From contig NZ_CP037953.1 in the NCBI RefSeq assembly GCF_009756665.1, positions 2,170,001 to 2,234,000 on the forward strand: DNA of 64,000 nucleotides, in the 5' to 3' direction. Origin of the DNA: Permianibacter aggregans (GTDB lineage: Bacteria > Pseudomonadota > Gammaproteobacteria > Enterobacterales > Permianibacteraceae). This document shows, one piece after another, positions 1-13,735 of the stretch (position 1 is its first letter; the number at the start of each line of letters is the position of its first letter). The position numbers and the translations under genes were made by a program. The notes under the pieces were generated by a model. It worked only from the letters and a program-made list of their open reading frames with translations. It did no database searches and was not told where the DNA came from.

Positions 1-1262
1 AATGGATTCTCATAGCACTGGTCGCCGGCATTGTCTTCGGTTATGTGCTGAATAGGTTTTCTTCCGACACCGCTGTTTGGGTCGAGTATTTTTCGCTGAT
101 CACGACAATGTTCCTGCGTCTGATCAAAATGATTATCGCGCCGTTGGTGTTCGCGACCTTGACGGTTGGTATCGCCAAGATGGGTGATGTCAACACGGTA
201 GGCCGTATCGGATTTAAAGCCTTTGTTTGGTTTGTTGGTGCCTCACTGGTTTCACTGACGTTGGGCCTGATTCTGGTCAATCTCTTTCAGCCTGGCATCG
301 ACACCGGAATAGAATTACCAGACGCCGCTGCAACTAGCGGTTTGGCTACTCATTCGCTCAGCTTAAAAGAATTCATCACCCATTTGATTCCGACCAGCAT
401 CGCCGATGGCATGGCGAAAAATGAAATCCTGCAGATCGTGGTGTTCTCGGTGTTCTTTGGTGTTGCTTGTGCCGGTGTTGGCGAACGCGCCACGGTGCTG
501 GTCGATGCACTCGAAGGGCTTTCTTATGTGATGCTGAAATTCACGATGCTGGTCATGTGGTTCGCACCGGTCGCCGTGTTTGCGGCGGTGTCGGCGGCGC
601 TGGCAAAAAGTGGTTTGAGTGTGCTGGTCACTTACGGGACTTTCATGTTGGAGTTTTTCTTCGCGATTGGTCTGCTTTGGTTACTACTGTTCGTTGCTGC
701 CTGGGCCGTGCTGCGTAATCGCGCTTGGCGCTTATTCCGTTCAGTACGCGAACCAACGATGCTGGCATTCGCCACCGCCTCCAGCGAAGCAGCTTATCCG
801 AAAACGCTGGCTCAGTTGGAGAAGTTTGGTTGCAGCAACCGTGTCGCGTCATTCGTGTTGCCGCTCGGTTATTCATTCAACCTCGATGGTTCGATGATGT
901 ACTGCACCTTTGCGACGATGTTTATCGCGCAAGCTTATGGCATTGAGTTGTCGCTCGGCACGCAAATCACCATGCTGCTGGTGCTGATGGTCACCTCAAA
1001 AGGCATGGCCGGTGTGCCGCGCGCATCGCTGGTCGTTATCGCCGCAACGCTGGTGCAATTCAATATTCCGGAAGCCGGATTGCTGTTGTTACTCGGTATC
1101 GATCATTTCCTCGATATGGCGCGCTCGGCGACCAACGTCATTGGCAACAGCGTTGCCACAGCCGTTGTTTCAAAATGGGAAGGCCAGTTGAGGGAGGAAA
1201 ATGCGCTCAACCCTGAGTTACAACAGGCCATGGATCCGTCGGTGCCGCATAAAGACGCGTAA
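1..1262 (+). CDS. Dicarboxylate/amino acid:cation symporter (5' truncated by window edge)
   Basis: Inner-membrane secondary transporter of the DAACS family (DctA/GltP type), which takes up C4-dicarboxylates or acidic amino acids with protons or sodium. The frame is open to the left edge: the codons from position 3 encode a hydrophobic run (WILIALVAGIVFGYV) typical of the first helix, so the true start lies outside the window and the GTG at 45 is not the start. Family signatures are visible: a serine-rich re-entrant loop variant (TASSEAAYPKTL), the substrate/cation site GYSFNLDGSMMY, and near the C-terminus DHFLDMARSATNVIGN. Several other hydrophobic segments are present. The substrate cannot be decided from sequence alone. 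The next gene follows after 31 bases, so co-transcription is possible. Confidence 0.9.
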   Translation, partial: WILIALVAGIVFGYVLNRFSSDTAVWVEYFSLITTMFLRLIKMIIAPLVFATLTVGIAKMGDVNTVGRIGFKAFVWFVGASLVSLTLGLILVNLFQPGIDTGIELPDAAATSGLATHSLSLKEFITHLIPTSIADGMAKNEILQIVVFSVFFGVACAGVGERATVLVDALEGLSYVMLKFTMLVMWFAPVAVFAAVSAALAKSGLSVLVTYGTFMLEFFFAIGLLWLLLFVAAWAVLRNRAWRLFRSVREPTMLAFATASSEAAYPKTLAQLEKFGCSNRVASFVLPLGYSFNLDGSMMYCTFATMFIAQAYGIELSLGTQITMLLVLMVTSKGMAGVPRASLVVIAATLVQFNIPEAGLLLLLGIDHFLDMARSATNVIGNSVATAVVSKWEGQLREENALNPELQQAMDPSVPHKDA

Positions 1263-1293
1263 CACTGACGGAATCGATAGTTAAGGAGGCTTT

Positions 1294-2214
1294 ATGCCGG
1301 TCAGTCTCGATGGCAAATTGGTGGTCGCCGTGTCATCACGGGCGCTGTTCGATCTGGAAGAAGAAAACCAGCTATTCGAAACCACCGATGACCGCGCCTA
1401 CATGGAATTGCAGATGCAGCGCCTGGAGCAGCCAGCGAAACCCGGCGTTGCCTATCCGCTGATCCAAAAGTTGCTGCGCTTCAATGAACCAGAACAGCAG
1501 CGCGTCGAAGTGGTCATGGTGTCGCGCAACGATCCGGTGTCTGGCCTGCGTGTGTTCCGTTCTGCTGAACATCATGGCTTGAAAGTCGAGCGTGGGGTTT
1601 TTACTCGCGGCGCCCCACCTTATAAATATCTCGACTCATTGAACGCCAATCTGTTTTTATCGGCCAATGATGACGATGTCAGCGCCGCGCTGTGCACCGG
1701 CTTTCCGGCCGCACGGGTATTTCCCCAATCGATCAAAACCGCCGAACAGCATCCGGACGAAATCCGCATTGCGCTTGACGGTGACGCCGTGCTGTTCTCG
1801 GATGAGGCCGAACGGGTATTCCAGTCCTCCGGACTCGATGCCTTTGTCGATCACGAACGCAGCCACAGCCAAACGCCTTTGCCGCCGGGCCCTTTCCAAC
1901 CGCTACTGAAGGCGCTGCATGAACTGCAGCAAGCCAGCAGCCATCTGCCCATCCGGATTCGCACGGCCTTGGTCACGGCCCGCTCCGCCCCGGCCCATGA
2001 GCGCGCGATACGTACACTGATGAGCTGGAATATCGTCGTCGATGAGGCAATGTTCCTGGGCGGTCTGGAAAAAGGCCCATTCCTGAAAGCCTTCGCCCCG
2101 GATTTCTTCTTTGATGACCAGACCGGTCACTGTGAATCGGCGGCAACGGCCGGTCCGACTGGCCATGTGTTGAGCGGTATCAGTAATGAGCATCGGCTGA
2201 AGCGGGTACGATGA
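1294..2214 (+). CDS. Cytosolic 5'-nucleotidase family protein (PF06189-like)
   Basis: The 306-residue product resembles the 5'-nucleotidase family related to eukaryotic cytosolic 5'-nucleotidase 1, which dephosphorylates nucleoside monophosphates. Recognisable features are the N-terminal VVAVSSRALFDLEEE segment with its acidic residues, a central LFLSANDDDV stretch, and a late DFFFDDQTGH acidic motif in a HAD-like layout. No signal peptide or membrane segment is visible, so it should be cytoplasmic. The ATG is preceded by a strong AAGGAGG ribosome-binding site about six bases upstream. It follows the symporter closely on the same strand. The substrate is not determined; the family call rests on overall motif pattern. 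Confidence 0.75.
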   Translation: MPVSLDGKLVVAVSSRALFDLEEENQLFETTDDRAYMELQMQRLEQPAKPGVAYPLIQKLLRFNEPEQQRVEVVMVSRNDPVSGLRVFRSAEHHGLKVERGVFTRGAPPYKYLDSLNANLFLSANDDDVSAALCTGFPAARVFPQSIKTAEQHPDEIRIALDGDAVLFSDEAERVFQSSGLDAFVDHERSHSQTPLPPGPFQPLLKALHELQQASSHLPIRIRTALVTARSAPAHERAIRTLMSWNIVVDEAMFLGGLEKGPFLKAFAPDFFFDDQTGHCESAATAGPTGHVLSGISNEHRLKRVR

Positions 2215-2432
2215 ACGCTAGTGCTGCGTGGCAGCAAGGTGCCGCTGAAGATTTCAAATGAAGCTTTGATGATCAATAGATGGCGGCTTTGTTGCGGCAC
2301 GAAAAAAGCCAAGCAAGAAGCCCATTAGTGGCGGCCTCAAGGTCAGCCACTAGATGTTGTAGTGACGATAACTGATTGAATAACCGCCAGGTTTTCCCTC
2401 GATTTATTGCACGATTTATACCCAAACTCGCG

Positions 2433-2461
2433 TTGAATATTCACCCTGCTGACCTTATAAT
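2433..2461 (+). promoter_or_regulatory. Sigma70 promoter of the ATP synthase operon
   Basis: TTGAAT (2433-2438), a 17-base spacer and a perfect TATAAT (2456-2461) lie 85 bases upstream of the atpI start. Transcription would begin near 2468. The remainder of the 331-base gap after the nucleotidase gene (2215-2545) shows no coding potential that I can support. Confidence 0.8.
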
Positions 2462-2483
2462 GCCGCGCGTCGTCGCTGGGTCA

Positions 2484-2502
2484 AATGAGAACGATTCTCA
2501 TA
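2484..2502 (+). promoter_or_regulatory. Fur-box-like palindrome in the atp operon leader
   Basis: The 17-base sequence ATGAGAACGATTCTCAT (2485-2501) is a perfect 7-3-7 inverted repeat. It also fits the 7-1-7 Fur core TGAGAAT-n-ATTCTCA with one mismatch. It sits about 16-34 bases downstream of the predicted transcription start, between the promoter and atpI, where a bound repressor could block elongation. Fur binding is inferred from the motif only. Confidence 0.5.
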
Positions 2503-2545
2503 AACTCAGAACGCCTTCCACCTGAATCACAAGAGCACCCTTTAC

Positions 2546-3789
<1,244 letters not shown>

Positions 3790-3827
3790 GTTTTCAGCAG
3801 TACCGTTTTTTGTAGTTTTGTTTTTAA

Positions 3828-4088
<261 letters not shown>

Positions 4089-4140
4089 GCATTTTGTCGG
4101 CGCAAACGCGTCATCCGTTTTCACTTAGGAAGCACTAACC

Positions 4141-4611
4141 GTGGATATCAATAGCACACTGCTCGTACAGTCAGTCACGTTTATTGTGTTCGCGATTTTC
4201 ACGATGAAAGTCGTGTGGCCACCATTGGTGAAAGCCATCGACGAACGTCGTCAGAAAATTGCTGACGGTCTTGCTGCTGCTGAGCGTGGTCAACACGATA
4301 TCGAACTGGCGCAAAAGAAAGCGACTGAAATCCTGCGTGAAGCGCGGGAACAGGCGAATGACATTGTTGAGAAAGCCAACAAGCGCCATGCCGAAATCGT
4401 CGACGCCGCGGCCGGTGATGCCCGCAAAGAAGCGGAACGCATTATCCATGGCGCCAAGGCCGAAGTGACCCAGCAAGTTGAACAAGCCAAAGAAGCGCTG
4501 CGCGCACAAGTGGCCGCCTTGGCGGTTGCCGGTGCCGAGAAAATTCTGCAGCGCTCGGTCGACGCTTCGGCCCAGTCCGAGCTGATCAACAAGCTGGCGC
4601 AAGAACTGTAA
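4141..4611 (+). CDS. atpF: F0F1 ATP synthase subunit b
   Basis: Peripheral-stalk subunit of 156 residues, the same length as in E. coli. An N-terminal membrane helix (residues about 5-25, LLVQSVTFIVFAIFTMKVVWPP) is followed by a long charged helix rich in A, E, K and R that dimerises as a right-handed coiled coil and binds delta at its C-terminus. Translation starts at GTG, with an AGGAAG ribosome-binding site upstream. It lies between atpE and atpH in the standard order. Confidence 0.96.
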   Translation: MDINSTLLVQSVTFIVFAIFTMKVVWPPLVKAIDERRQKIADGLAAAERGQHDIELAQKKATEILREAREQANDIVEKANKRHAEIVDAAAGDARKEAERIIHGAKAEVTQQVEQAKEALRAQVAALAVAGAEKILQRSVDASAQSELINKLAQEL

Positions 4612-4631
4612 GTCAACATTAAGCGGACACC

Positions 4632-5168
4632 ATGAGCGAACTCACTACAGTTGCCCGTCCCTATGCCAAAGCCGCTTTCGAGTACGCACTCGAAAACAAG
4701 GCGTTGTCGGCTTGGGCAGACTTTCTGCAATTCCTCGCTGTCGCGGTGAATGACGAAAGCCTGTCCGCTTTGCTCGACAACCCGCGCGTGCCCAAGGAGA
4801 CCCGCCTCGCGGCGCTCCTCGCCGTATGCGAAGGCCGGCTCCCCGAAGGTGGCAAGGCATATATCGAGATGCTGGCGGAAAACGATCGCTTGAACACTGT
4901 GCCGGAAGTTTGCGCACTGTTCCTGATCGAAAAAGCTGCCCACGAAAAAACCGTGGAAGTGACCATCACTTCAGCAATGCCAATGGCCGACAGCGAAAAG
5001 AAAACGCTGGTCGAGTCCTTGGCCAAGAAATGGCAAAAGCAAGTGTTTGCTAAGTACGAAGTCGATGCCGATTTGATCGGTGGCGTCATCGTCCGTGGCA
5101 ACGATGTAGTGATCGACGGCTCTGTCCGCGGCAAGTTAAACCGTCTGGGCGAACGCCTCCGGGCCTAA
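4632..5168 (+). CDS. atpH: F0F1 ATP synthase subunit delta
   Basis: Delta links the peripheral stalk (b2) to the top of the alpha3beta3 hexamer. The 178-residue protein starts with the family hallmark VARPYAKAAFEYA. Its C-terminal domain ends in the characteristic DADLIGGVIVRGNDVVIDGSVRGKLNRL type segment. Length matches the E. coli subunit (177). It sits 20 bases after atpF and 15 bases before atpA. Confidence 0.96.
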   Translation: MSELTTVARPYAKAAFEYALENKALSAWADFLQFLAVAVNDESLSALLDNPRVPKETRLAALLAVCEGRLPEGGKAYIEMLAENDRLNTVPEVCALFLIEKAAHEKTVEVTITSAMPMADSEKKTLVESLAKKWQKQVFAKYEVDADLIGGVIVRGNDVVIDGSVRGKLNRLGERLRA

Positions 5169-5183
5169 TCAGGATTTGAAGCA

Positions 5184-6731
5184 ATGAGCACGCAACTCAA
5201 CCCTTCTGAAATCAGCGAGCTGATCAAGAACCGTATTGCACAATTCAAAGTGCAATCGGAAGCACGCAACGAAGGCACCGTAGTGTCGGTGTCCGACGGT
5301 ATTGTCCGTATTCATGGCCTTGCTGATGCCATGTACGGCGAAATGATCGAATTGCCAGGCAGCAAATTTGCTCTGGCTCTGAACCTTGAGCGTGACTCGG
5401 TCGGCGCCGTTATTCTCGGTGACTACTCCGGTGTTGCCGAAGGTCAAACCGCCAAGTGCACTGGCCGCATTCTGGAAGTGCCAGTCGGCGAAGCCCTGCT
5501 CGGCCGCGTGGTCGATGCGTTGGGTAACCCGATTGATGGCAAAGGCGCCATCAACGCCACCCGCATGGAGCCAATCGAGAAGGTTGCTCCGGGCGTTATT
5601 TGGCGTAAGTCGGTATCGCAGCCGGTGCAAACCGGTTACAAAGCCGTTGACTCGATGATTCCAATCGGCCGTGGTCAGCGTGAGTTGATCATCGGTGACC
5701 GTCAGACCGGTAAAACCGCGATGGCCATCGACGCGATCATCAATCAGAAAGGCACCGGCATTAAGTGTATTTACGTTGCCGTTGGTCAGAAAGCCTCGAC
5801 CATCGCCAACATTGTGCGCAAGCTCGAAGAGCACGGCGCATTGGCGCACACGATCATCGTTGCCGCTTCTGCTTCTGAAGCCGCTTCGATGCAATTTCTG
5901 GCACCGTTCTCCGGTTGCTCGATGGGCGAATACTTCCGCGACAAAGGCGAAGACGCGCTGATCGTGTATGACGATTTGACCAAGCAAGCGTGGGCCTACC
6001 GTCAGATTTCCCTGTTGCTGCGTCGTCCGCCAGGTCGCGAAGCTTACCCAGGCGACGTTTTCTATCTGCACTCACGTTTGCTTGAGCGTGCTGCTCGCGT
6101 CAACGAAGAGTACGTTGAGAAAATGACCGACGGCAAAGTCAAAGGCCAAACCGGTTCGTTGACGGCGCTGCCGATCATCGAAACCCAGGCCGGTGACGTG
6201 TCCGCGTTCGTTCCGACCAACGTTATTTCCATTACCGACGGTCAGATCTTCTTGGAAACCGACCTGTTCAACTCCGGTATCCGTCCGGCGATGAACGCTG
6301 GTATTTCGGTATCGCGTGTTGGTGGTGCCGCTCAGACCAAGATCATCAAGAAGCTCGGCGGCGGTGTCCGTCTGGCTCTGGCCCAGTACCGCGAACTGGC
6401 CGCGTTCTCGCAGTTTGCTTCTGACCTTGACGAAGCCACCCGTACTCAGCTCGAAGACGGCATGCGCGCCACCGAGATGATGAAGCAGGTGCAGTACTCG
6501 CCGATGTCGGTTGCTGAGCTGGCCATCGTGTTGTTCGTCATTGAGCACAAGCTGCACCGTGACGTAGCGGTTGCCAAGCTTGGCGATTTCGAGAAGAAAC
6601 TGTTGGCGTTCATGAACAACGAACACAAAGCGTTGATGGACCAAATCAACAGCACGTACGAGTACAACGACGCCATCGCCAAGCAGTTGCGCGATGCGAT
6701 CGAAACGTTCAAGCGGACTTCCGCTTGGTAA
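5184..6731 (+). CDS. atpA: F0F1 ATP synthase subunit alpha
   Basis: Non-catalytic nucleotide-binding subunit of the F1 head. The 515-residue product shows a beta-barrel N-terminus, a Walker A motif GDRQTGKT (residues about 170-177), a Walker B-like [12 protein letters not shown] segment, the [22 protein letters not shown] stretch and the alpha-specific arginine-finger region [10 protein letters not shown]. The C-terminal helical domain is complete. Length agrees with E. coli (513). The start is supported by an AGGA sequence ten bases upstream. Confidence 0.98.
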   Translation: MSTQLNPSEISELIKNRIAQFKVQSEARNEGTVVSVSDGIVRIHGLADAMYGEMIELPGSKFALALNLERDSVGAVILGDYSGVAEGQTAKCTGRILEVPVGEALLGRVVDALGNPIDGKGAINATRMEPIEKVAPGVIWRKSVSQPVQTGYKAVDSMIPIGRGQRELIIGDRQTGKTAMAIDAIINQKGTGIKCIYVAVGQKASTIANIVRKLEEHGALAHTIIVAASASEAASMQFLAPFSGCSMGEYFRDKGEDALIVYDDLTKQAWAYRQISLLLRRPPGREAYPGDVFYLHSRLLERAARVNEEYVEKMTDGKVKGQTGSLTALPIIETQAGDVSAFVPTNVISITDGQIFLETDLFNSGIRPAMNAGISVSRVGGAAQTKIIKKLGGGVRLALAQYRELAAFSQFASDLDEATRTQLEDGMRATEMMKQVQYSPMSVAELAIVLFVIEHKLHRDVAVAKLGDFEKKLLAFMNNEHKALMDQINSTYEYNDAIAKQLRDAIETFKRTSAW

Positions 6732-6786
6732 GGCTCTGGGCAGGGTGAACACCCTGCCCTGTTAACGCAGTTACCGGAACGAGATC

Positions 6787-9082
<2,296 letters not shown>

Positions 9083-9089
9083 TATGACT

Positions 9090-9114
9090 GCCCGGCAAGC
9101 TTCGCCTGCCGGGC
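9090..9114 (+). promoter_or_regulatory. GC-rich hairpin between atpD and atpC
   Basis: GCCCGGCA (9090-9097) pairs with TGCCGGGC (9107-9114) around a TTCG-containing loop. No T-run follows, so it is unlikely to be a full terminator. It may reduce read-through into atpC or mark an RNA-processing or stabilising point within the operon. Confidence 0.5.
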
Positions 9115-9168
9115 CTGACATCCAAAGCGCGGCAACGCGTTAGGATAAACACCTGAAAGGTTTAAGGT

Positions 9169-9594
9169 ATGTCAGCAGTGAGTGTACAACTGGACATCGT
9201 CAGCGCCGAAGGCCAACTGTTCTCAGGACTGGTTGAGCTGGTGGTTGCCAACGGTCTGCAAGGTGAATTGGGTATTCTTTATAACCACTCGCCACTGCTG
9301 ACCGCCCTGAAGCCAGGCGCTGTCAAAATTATCCGTCAGGGCGGCGAAGAAGATTTCTTCTACGTCTCCGGCGGCATGCTGGAAGTGCAGCCGAACAAAG
9401 TCACGATTCTAGCCGACACCGCTGTTCGCGCTAAGGACATTGACGAAGCAGCAGCTTTGGATGCTCAGAAACGGGCCTCGGAAGCCATCAGCGACCGCGA
9501 AGCCAAGATCGAGTACGCGAAAGCCGCGGCCGAATTGGCCGAAGCCGCTGCTCAGCTACGCGCTATTCAGCAACTGCGCCGCAAGGCCAAGTAA
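9169..9594 (+). CDS. atpC: F0F1 ATP synthase subunit epsilon
   Basis: Central-stalk subunit and inhibitor of ATP hydrolysis. The 141-residue product has the N-terminal beta-sandwich ([34 protein letters not shown]) and a C-terminal Ala/Glu-rich helical hairpin ending IQQLRRKAK. Length matches E. coli epsilon (139). It is the last gene of the operon. It is separated from atpD by 86 bases that hold a GC-rich hairpin, and it is followed by a strong terminator. Confidence 0.96.
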   Translation: MSAVSVQLDIVSAEGQLFSGLVELVVANGLQGELGILYNHSPLLTALKPGAVKIIRQGGEEDFFYVSGGMLEVQPNKVTILADTAVRAKDIDEAAALDAQKRASEAISDREAKIEYAKAAAELAEAAAQLRAIQQLRRKAK

Positions 9595-9620
9595 GCAGAA
9601 CGGCATTGTGAATACGACCG

Positions 9621-9646
9621 AAGGGCAGCCACTCGCTGCCCTTTTG
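9621..9646 (+). terminator. Rho-independent terminator of the atp operon
   Basis: AAGGGCAGC (9621-9629), a five-base loop and GCTGCCCTT (9635-9643) form a perfect stem running into a short T-rich tail. It lies 26 bases after the atpC stop and separates the operon from glmU. Confidence 0.85.
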
Positions 9647-9730
9647 TCTATCTGTCGTCAGTGTTAGGATTTTTGCCCCGCGACAATGAGCGTCGCTTCC
9701 CGATGTAACAAGAAGGATTTTTCAAACGCT

Positions 9731-11098
9731 ATGAGCCTTTCCGTGATCATTCTGGCCGCCGGCCAGGGCACCCGCATGAAATCCCGTTTACCGAAAGTCC
9801 TGCATGGACTCGGCGCCAAACCGCTGGTTCAGCATGTGATCGATAACGCCAAGGGGCTAAATGCGGAAGAAATCGTGCTGGTTTATGGCCACGGTGGCGA
9901 TCAGGTTAAAGTCACGATTCAGGACAGTCAGTTGAAATGGGCGCTGCAGGCCGAGCAACTCGGTACCGGCCATGCTGTGCAACAGGCAATGCCGCAGATC
10001 AACACCGCCAACCAAGTTTTGATTCTCTATGGTGATGTGCCGCTGACCCGGGCCGAAACCCTGGCCGAACTGTTACGCAAGCAACCAAAGAAAGGTATTG
10101 GCCTGTTGACCGTCAATCTGCCCGACCCGACCGGCTATGGCCGCATCCTGCGTAACAATGCCGGTGCTGTAACCGCGATTGTCGAGCAGAAAGACGCCAC
10201 TGATGAGCAGAAAAAGGTCAAGGAAGTGAATACCGGCATGCTCTGCTGCGCTGGTGAAGATCTGGCCCGTTGGCTCAATAACCTGAAGAACGACAACGCC
10301 CAGAACGAGTATTACCTGACCGACATCGTCGCGATGTGCGTCAACGAAGGTGGCGTTGTTGAAACCCATCAGCCGCTATCCAGCGATGAGGTTGAAGGCG
10401 TCAATAACCGTCTGCAACTGGCCGATCTGGAGCGCCGCTTTCAGCGTCGCCAGGCCGAGCAGCTGATGACTCAGGGCGTGACCCTGCGTGACCCGGCCCG
10501 GCTCGATATTCGCGGTCAGGTCAGCATTGCCCAGGACGTCATTATCGACGTCAACGTCGTCCTTGAAGGCAAAGTCAGCATCGGCTATGGCAGCCAGATT
10601 GGTGCCAACTGTGTAATTAAAGACTGCATCATCGGTGAAAATGTCCTGGTCCATCCGAATTCGCATCTGGAAGGCGCGCGCATTGGCGATGGCGCCTTGA
10701 TCGGGCCATTCGCCCGCCTGCGTCCCGGTGCCGATCTGGCCGATCAGGTGCATATCGGCAATTTCGTCGAAGTGAAGAAGGCCGTCATCGGCGTTGGTTC
10801 AAAAGCCAATCATCTGGCCTATATCGGCGATGCTGAAATTGGCGCCAACTGTAATATCGGCGCCGGCACGATTACCTGCAATTACGATGGCGCCAACAAG
10901 CACCTGACCAAGATAGAAGATGACGTGTTTATCGGTTCCGACACTCAGCTGGTGGCGCCGGTCACCGTCGGTAAAGGTGCCACGGTTGGTGCTGGTACCA
11001 CCGTTACCCGCAACGTCCCAGAACACACCCTGGTAATCTCGCGGGTCGCGCAGAAAGAGATTGAAGGCTGGCAGCGGCCGGTCAAGAAGAAATCCTGA
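9731..11098 (+). CDS. glmU: Bifunctional GlcN-1-P acetyltransferase / UDP-GlcNAc pyrophosphorylase
   Basis: Makes UDP-GlcNAc from glucosamine-1-phosphate, acetyl-CoA and UTP, for peptidoglycan and lipid A. The 455-residue protein has an N-terminal uridylyltransferase domain with [18 protein letters not shown]. Its C-terminal left-handed beta-helix of hexapeptide repeats (from about residue 250) includes [10 protein letters not shown] and [13 protein letters not shown], the acetyltransferase site. The start at 9731 ([11 protein letters not shown]) gives the usual family length; an upstream in-frame ATG at 9686 would add 15 unmatched residues. glmS follows on the same strand, as in many gammaproteobacteria. 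Confidence 0.97.
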   Translation: MSLSVIILAAGQGTRMKSRLPKVLHGLGAKPLVQHVIDNAKGLNAEEIVLVYGHGGDQVKVTIQDSQLKWALQAEQLGTGHAVQQAMPQINTANQVLILYGDVPLTRAETLAELLRKQPKKGIGLLTVNLPDPTGYGRILRNNAGAVTAIVEQKDATDEQKKVKEVNTGMLCCAGEDLARWLNNLKNDNAQNEYYLTDIVAMCVNEGGVVETHQPLSSDEVEGVNNRLQLADLERRFQRRQAEQLMTQGVTLRDPARLDIRGQVSIAQDVIIDVNVVLEGKVSIGYGSQIGANCVIKDCIIGENVLVHPNSHLEGARIGDGALIGPFARLRPGADLADQVHIGNFVEVKKAVIGVGSKANHLAYIGDAEIGANCNIGAGTITCNYDGANKHLTKIEDDVFIGSDTQLVAPVTVGKGATVGAGTTVTRNVPEHTLVISRVAQKEIEGWQRPVKKKS

Positions 11099-11198
11099 AA
11101 CGAACAGCGTAATGAATTCAGCCGTGCTTCAGTGAAAGCTCGGCACACTGAACACAGTTTTAGCTGCGCAGGAAGCGCAGTAGTCAGCGGAGAAAATT

Positions 11199-13028
11199 AT
11201 GTGCGGAATTGTTGGCGCCATCGCCAAACAGAATGTTGTGCCGATGTTGGTTGATGGCCTGAAGCGTTTGGAATATCGCGGTTATGACTCATCGGGTATC
11301 GCGGTACTCGAAGGCGGCGACATCAAGCGCGCCCGTCGTACCGGCCGTGTCGCGGAAATGGAAGCGGCCGCGCAAGCGATGAACCTCAATGGTTTGCTTG
11401 GTATTGGCCACACCCGTTGGGCCACACACGGTGGTGTAACCGAGCCGAACGCGCACCCGCATATTTCTGGCGGCTTGGTTGCTGTTGTTCATAACGGCAT
11501 CATCGAAAACCACGATGAAAAGCGTGCCGAACTGAAACTGGCTGGTTATGCCTTTGAGTCGCAAACCGATACCGAAGTCATCGCCCATCTGATTCATCAT
11601 CATTACAAACAAAACGGCGACTTGCTGACCAGTGTCAAAGGCGCGGTCAAGGAGCTGGTCGGTGCTTACGCGATAGCCGTCATTGCCGTCGATAAGCCGG
11701 ATGAGTTGATCGTCGCCCGTATGGGTTGCCCACTGTTGATCGGTCTGGGCGAAGGCGAAAACTTTATCGCTTCGGATGTCTCGGCGGTGATTTCGCAAAC
11801 CCGCAAAGTGATGTACCTGGAAGAAGGCGATGTCGCGAAGCTGACCCGTTCTTCGGTGACGGTTTATGACGGCAAAGACAGCAAAGTCGAACGCGATGTC
11901 CACGTCTCCGATGTGTCGCTGGCATCATTGGAGCTTGGGCCGTTCTCGCATTTCATGCAGAAGGAAATTCACGAACAGCCGAAAGCGCTGGCCGATACCA
12001 TCGAGCCGATTCTGACGCACCGTTTTAAAGCGGAATTGTTCGGCGCCAACGCCGAGGAAGTGTTCAGCAACATCGACAGCGTGCAGATCATTGCCTGTGG
12101 CACCAGTTTCTATGCCGGTTCTGTTGCGCGTTACTGGATTGAAAGCATTGCCGGTATTCCCTGCAATGTCGATATCGCTTCCGAATATCGTTACCGCGAT
12201 GTTGCCGCCAATCCACGTCAGCTGATCGTCACCATTTCCCAATCCGGCGAAACGCTGGATACGATGGAAGCGCTGAAATACGCCAAGTCCTATGGTTGCG
12301 AACAAACGTTGTCGATTTGCAACGTCCGTGAAAGCGCGATTCCTCGAGCTTCGAAGCTGGTGTTCTACACCCGTGCTGGTGCTGAAATTGGCGTCGCGTC
12401 AACGAAAGCATTCACAACGCAATTGATCGCACTGTTTGCGCTGACCGGTGTGCTGGCCAAATTGCGCGGCCGCCTGAATGATGAAAAAGAGGCCGAGTAT
12501 CTGGATTCACTGCGCCATTTGCCAGGCAGCGTCCAACACGCCTTGAATCTTGAGCCGCAAATCCAGCGCTGGGCCAATAAATTTGCCGGCAAGGAACATG
12601 CTTTGTTCCTCGGTCGCGGTGTGCACTACCCGATTGCGCTCGAAGGCGCTTTGAAGCTGAAAGAAATTTCTTATATTCACGCCGAGGCTTATCCAGCGGG
12701 CGAACTGAAGCATGGCCCGCTGGCGCTGGTCGACAGCAATATGCCAGTGGTCGTCATCTCCCCGAATGACAATCTGCTGGAAAAAGTGAAGTCGAATATC
12801 CAGGAAGTGCGTGCCCGCGGGGGCGAAATTTTCGCGTTCGCCGATCTCGATTCGCATTTTGGTGAAAGCGATATCGTGCACGTCATTCGTACACCACGTC
12901 ACGTCGGCGTATTAAGCCCGGTCGTACACACGATACCGGTGCAGTTGCTGGCTTATCATGCGGCGTTGGCGCGCGGTACCGATGTCGACAAACCTCGCAA
13001 CCTGGCGAAATCGGTTACCGTCGAATAA
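11199..13028 (+). CDS. glmS: Glutamine--fructose-6-phosphate aminotransferase (isomerizing)
   Basis: Catalyses the first committed step of amino-sugar synthesis, producing glucosamine-6-phosphate from fructose-6-phosphate and glutamine. The 609 residues match E. coli GlmS. C2 in MCGIVGA is the class-II amidotransferase nucleophile after Met removal. GHTRWATHG and the N-terminal glutaminase domain (about 1-240) are followed by two SIS domains with ACGTSFYAG and [10 protein letters not shown], and the C-terminal [13 protein letters not shown]. The 100-base gap after glmU holds a small CTGCGC/GCGCAG hairpin near 11165-11181. No glmS ribozyme-like structure was evident. Confidence 0.97.
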   Translation: MCGIVGAIAKQNVVPMLVDGLKRLEYRGYDSSGIAVLEGGDIKRARRTGRVAEMEAAAQAMNLNGLLGIGHTRWATHGGVTEPNAHPHISGGLVAVVHNGIIENHDEKRAELKLAGYAFESQTDTEVIAHLIHHHYKQNGDLLTSVKGAVKELVGAYAIAVIAVDKPDELIVARMGCPLLIGLGEGENFIASDVSAVISQTRKVMYLEEGDVAKLTRSSVTVYDGKDSKVERDVHVSDVSLASLELGPFSHFMQKEIHEQPKALADTIEPILTHRFKAELFGANAEEVFSNIDSVQIIACGTSFYAGSVARYWIESIAGIPCNVDIASEYRYRDVAANPRQLIVTISQSGETLDTMEALKYAKSYGCEQTLSICNVRESAIPRASKLVFYTRAGAEIGVASTKAFTTQLIALFALTGVLAKLRGRLNDEKEAEYLDSLRHLPGSVQHALNLEPQIQRWANKFAGKEHALFLGRGVHYPIALEGALKLKEISYIHAEAYPAGELKHGPLALVDSNMPVVVISPNDNLLEKVKSNIQEVRARGGEIFAFADLDSHFGESDIVHVIRTPRHVGVLSPVVHTIPVQLLAYHAALARGTDVDKPRNLAKSVTVE

Positions 13029-13060
13029 TCAACACGAACATACTCGAAGGAGAAAACTCG

Positions 13061-13678
13061 ATGAATTGGTTGAGCAGGGTATTGTTGCTTGGCGTAGCCG
13101 CGATGTTATCCGTTTCCGGTTGCGAAGCAGCCAGCAACGCTCCGTACAAAGAAGGCGTACATTACAAAATCGCCAAGCCGGCCGGCAAAACCGATAAACC
13201 GCAAGTCATCGAGTTTTTTAATCATGGCTGTCCGCATTGCTATCATGCCGAAGTCACCGTTGCGGCGTTTCATCAACAACACCAGGAAATCGACTTCAAG
13301 CGTATTGCCGTCTATGAGTTCCAGCCAGCCTGGAATAATCTAAGCAAAGCCTATTACACCGCCGAAGTGCTCGGTATCGCCAACAAAGCTCATCCGGCGC
13401 TGTTTACGTTGGTGCACGAGAAACACCAGTTACTGCAGAACGATCAACAGATCATCGATTTTCTCAGTCAGCTTGGCGCGTCGCCAGATAGTATCAAAGG
13501 CACTTTGAACTCCTTTGCGGTAAAAACCTTGCTGAGTACAGCGCAACAGAAGCAACGCGAATTCCGTATTACGTCGGTACCGGCATTTATCGTCAATGAC
13601 AAATACTTCACGGATGTGACCATGGCCGGTGGTATTGAAGAACTACCGAAGGTATTGTTGTTCCTGACCCAGAAATAA
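13061..13678 (+). CDS. DsbA-like thiol:disulfide oxidoreductase, possible lipoprotein
   Basis: Periplasmic thioredoxin-fold protein of 205 residues. The active site is C57-P-H-C60, the exact E. coli DsbA dipeptide, inside VIEFFNHGCPHC. The cis-proline loop is TSVPAFIVNDKYF, and a helical insertion lies between them. The N-terminal hydrophobic segment ends in VSGC (C21), which matches a lipobox, so the protein may be anchored to a membrane by lipid rather than soluble. It is followed 57 bases later by a second DsbA-like gene and the two probably share a transcript. Specific substrates are unknown. Confidence 0.9.
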   Translation: MNWLSRVLLLGVAAMLSVSGCEAASNAPYKEGVHYKIAKPAGKTDKPQVIEFFNHGCPHCYHAEVTVAAFHQQHQEIDFKRIAVYEFQPAWNNLSKAYYTAEVLGIANKAHPALFTLVHEKHQLLQNDQQIIDFLSQLGASPDSIKGTLNSFAVKTLLSTAQQKQREFRITSVPAFIVNDKYFTDVTMAGGIEELPKVLLFLTQK

Positions 13679-13735
13679 TCGAACCATGACCGTGATTGGC
13701 AGTCGAAGCTGACTGCCGACTCTCAAGGAGACTTT

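Noticed and set aside
5169-6071. 300-codon minus-strand open frame opposite atpA
   Set aside because: Shadow of a highly biased gene; the plus-strand ATP synthase alpha sequence is unambiguous.
11099-11198. glmS ribozyme
   Set aside because: The leader is only 100 bases, has no recognisable ribozyme core, and this ribozyme is known mainly from Gram-positive bacteria.
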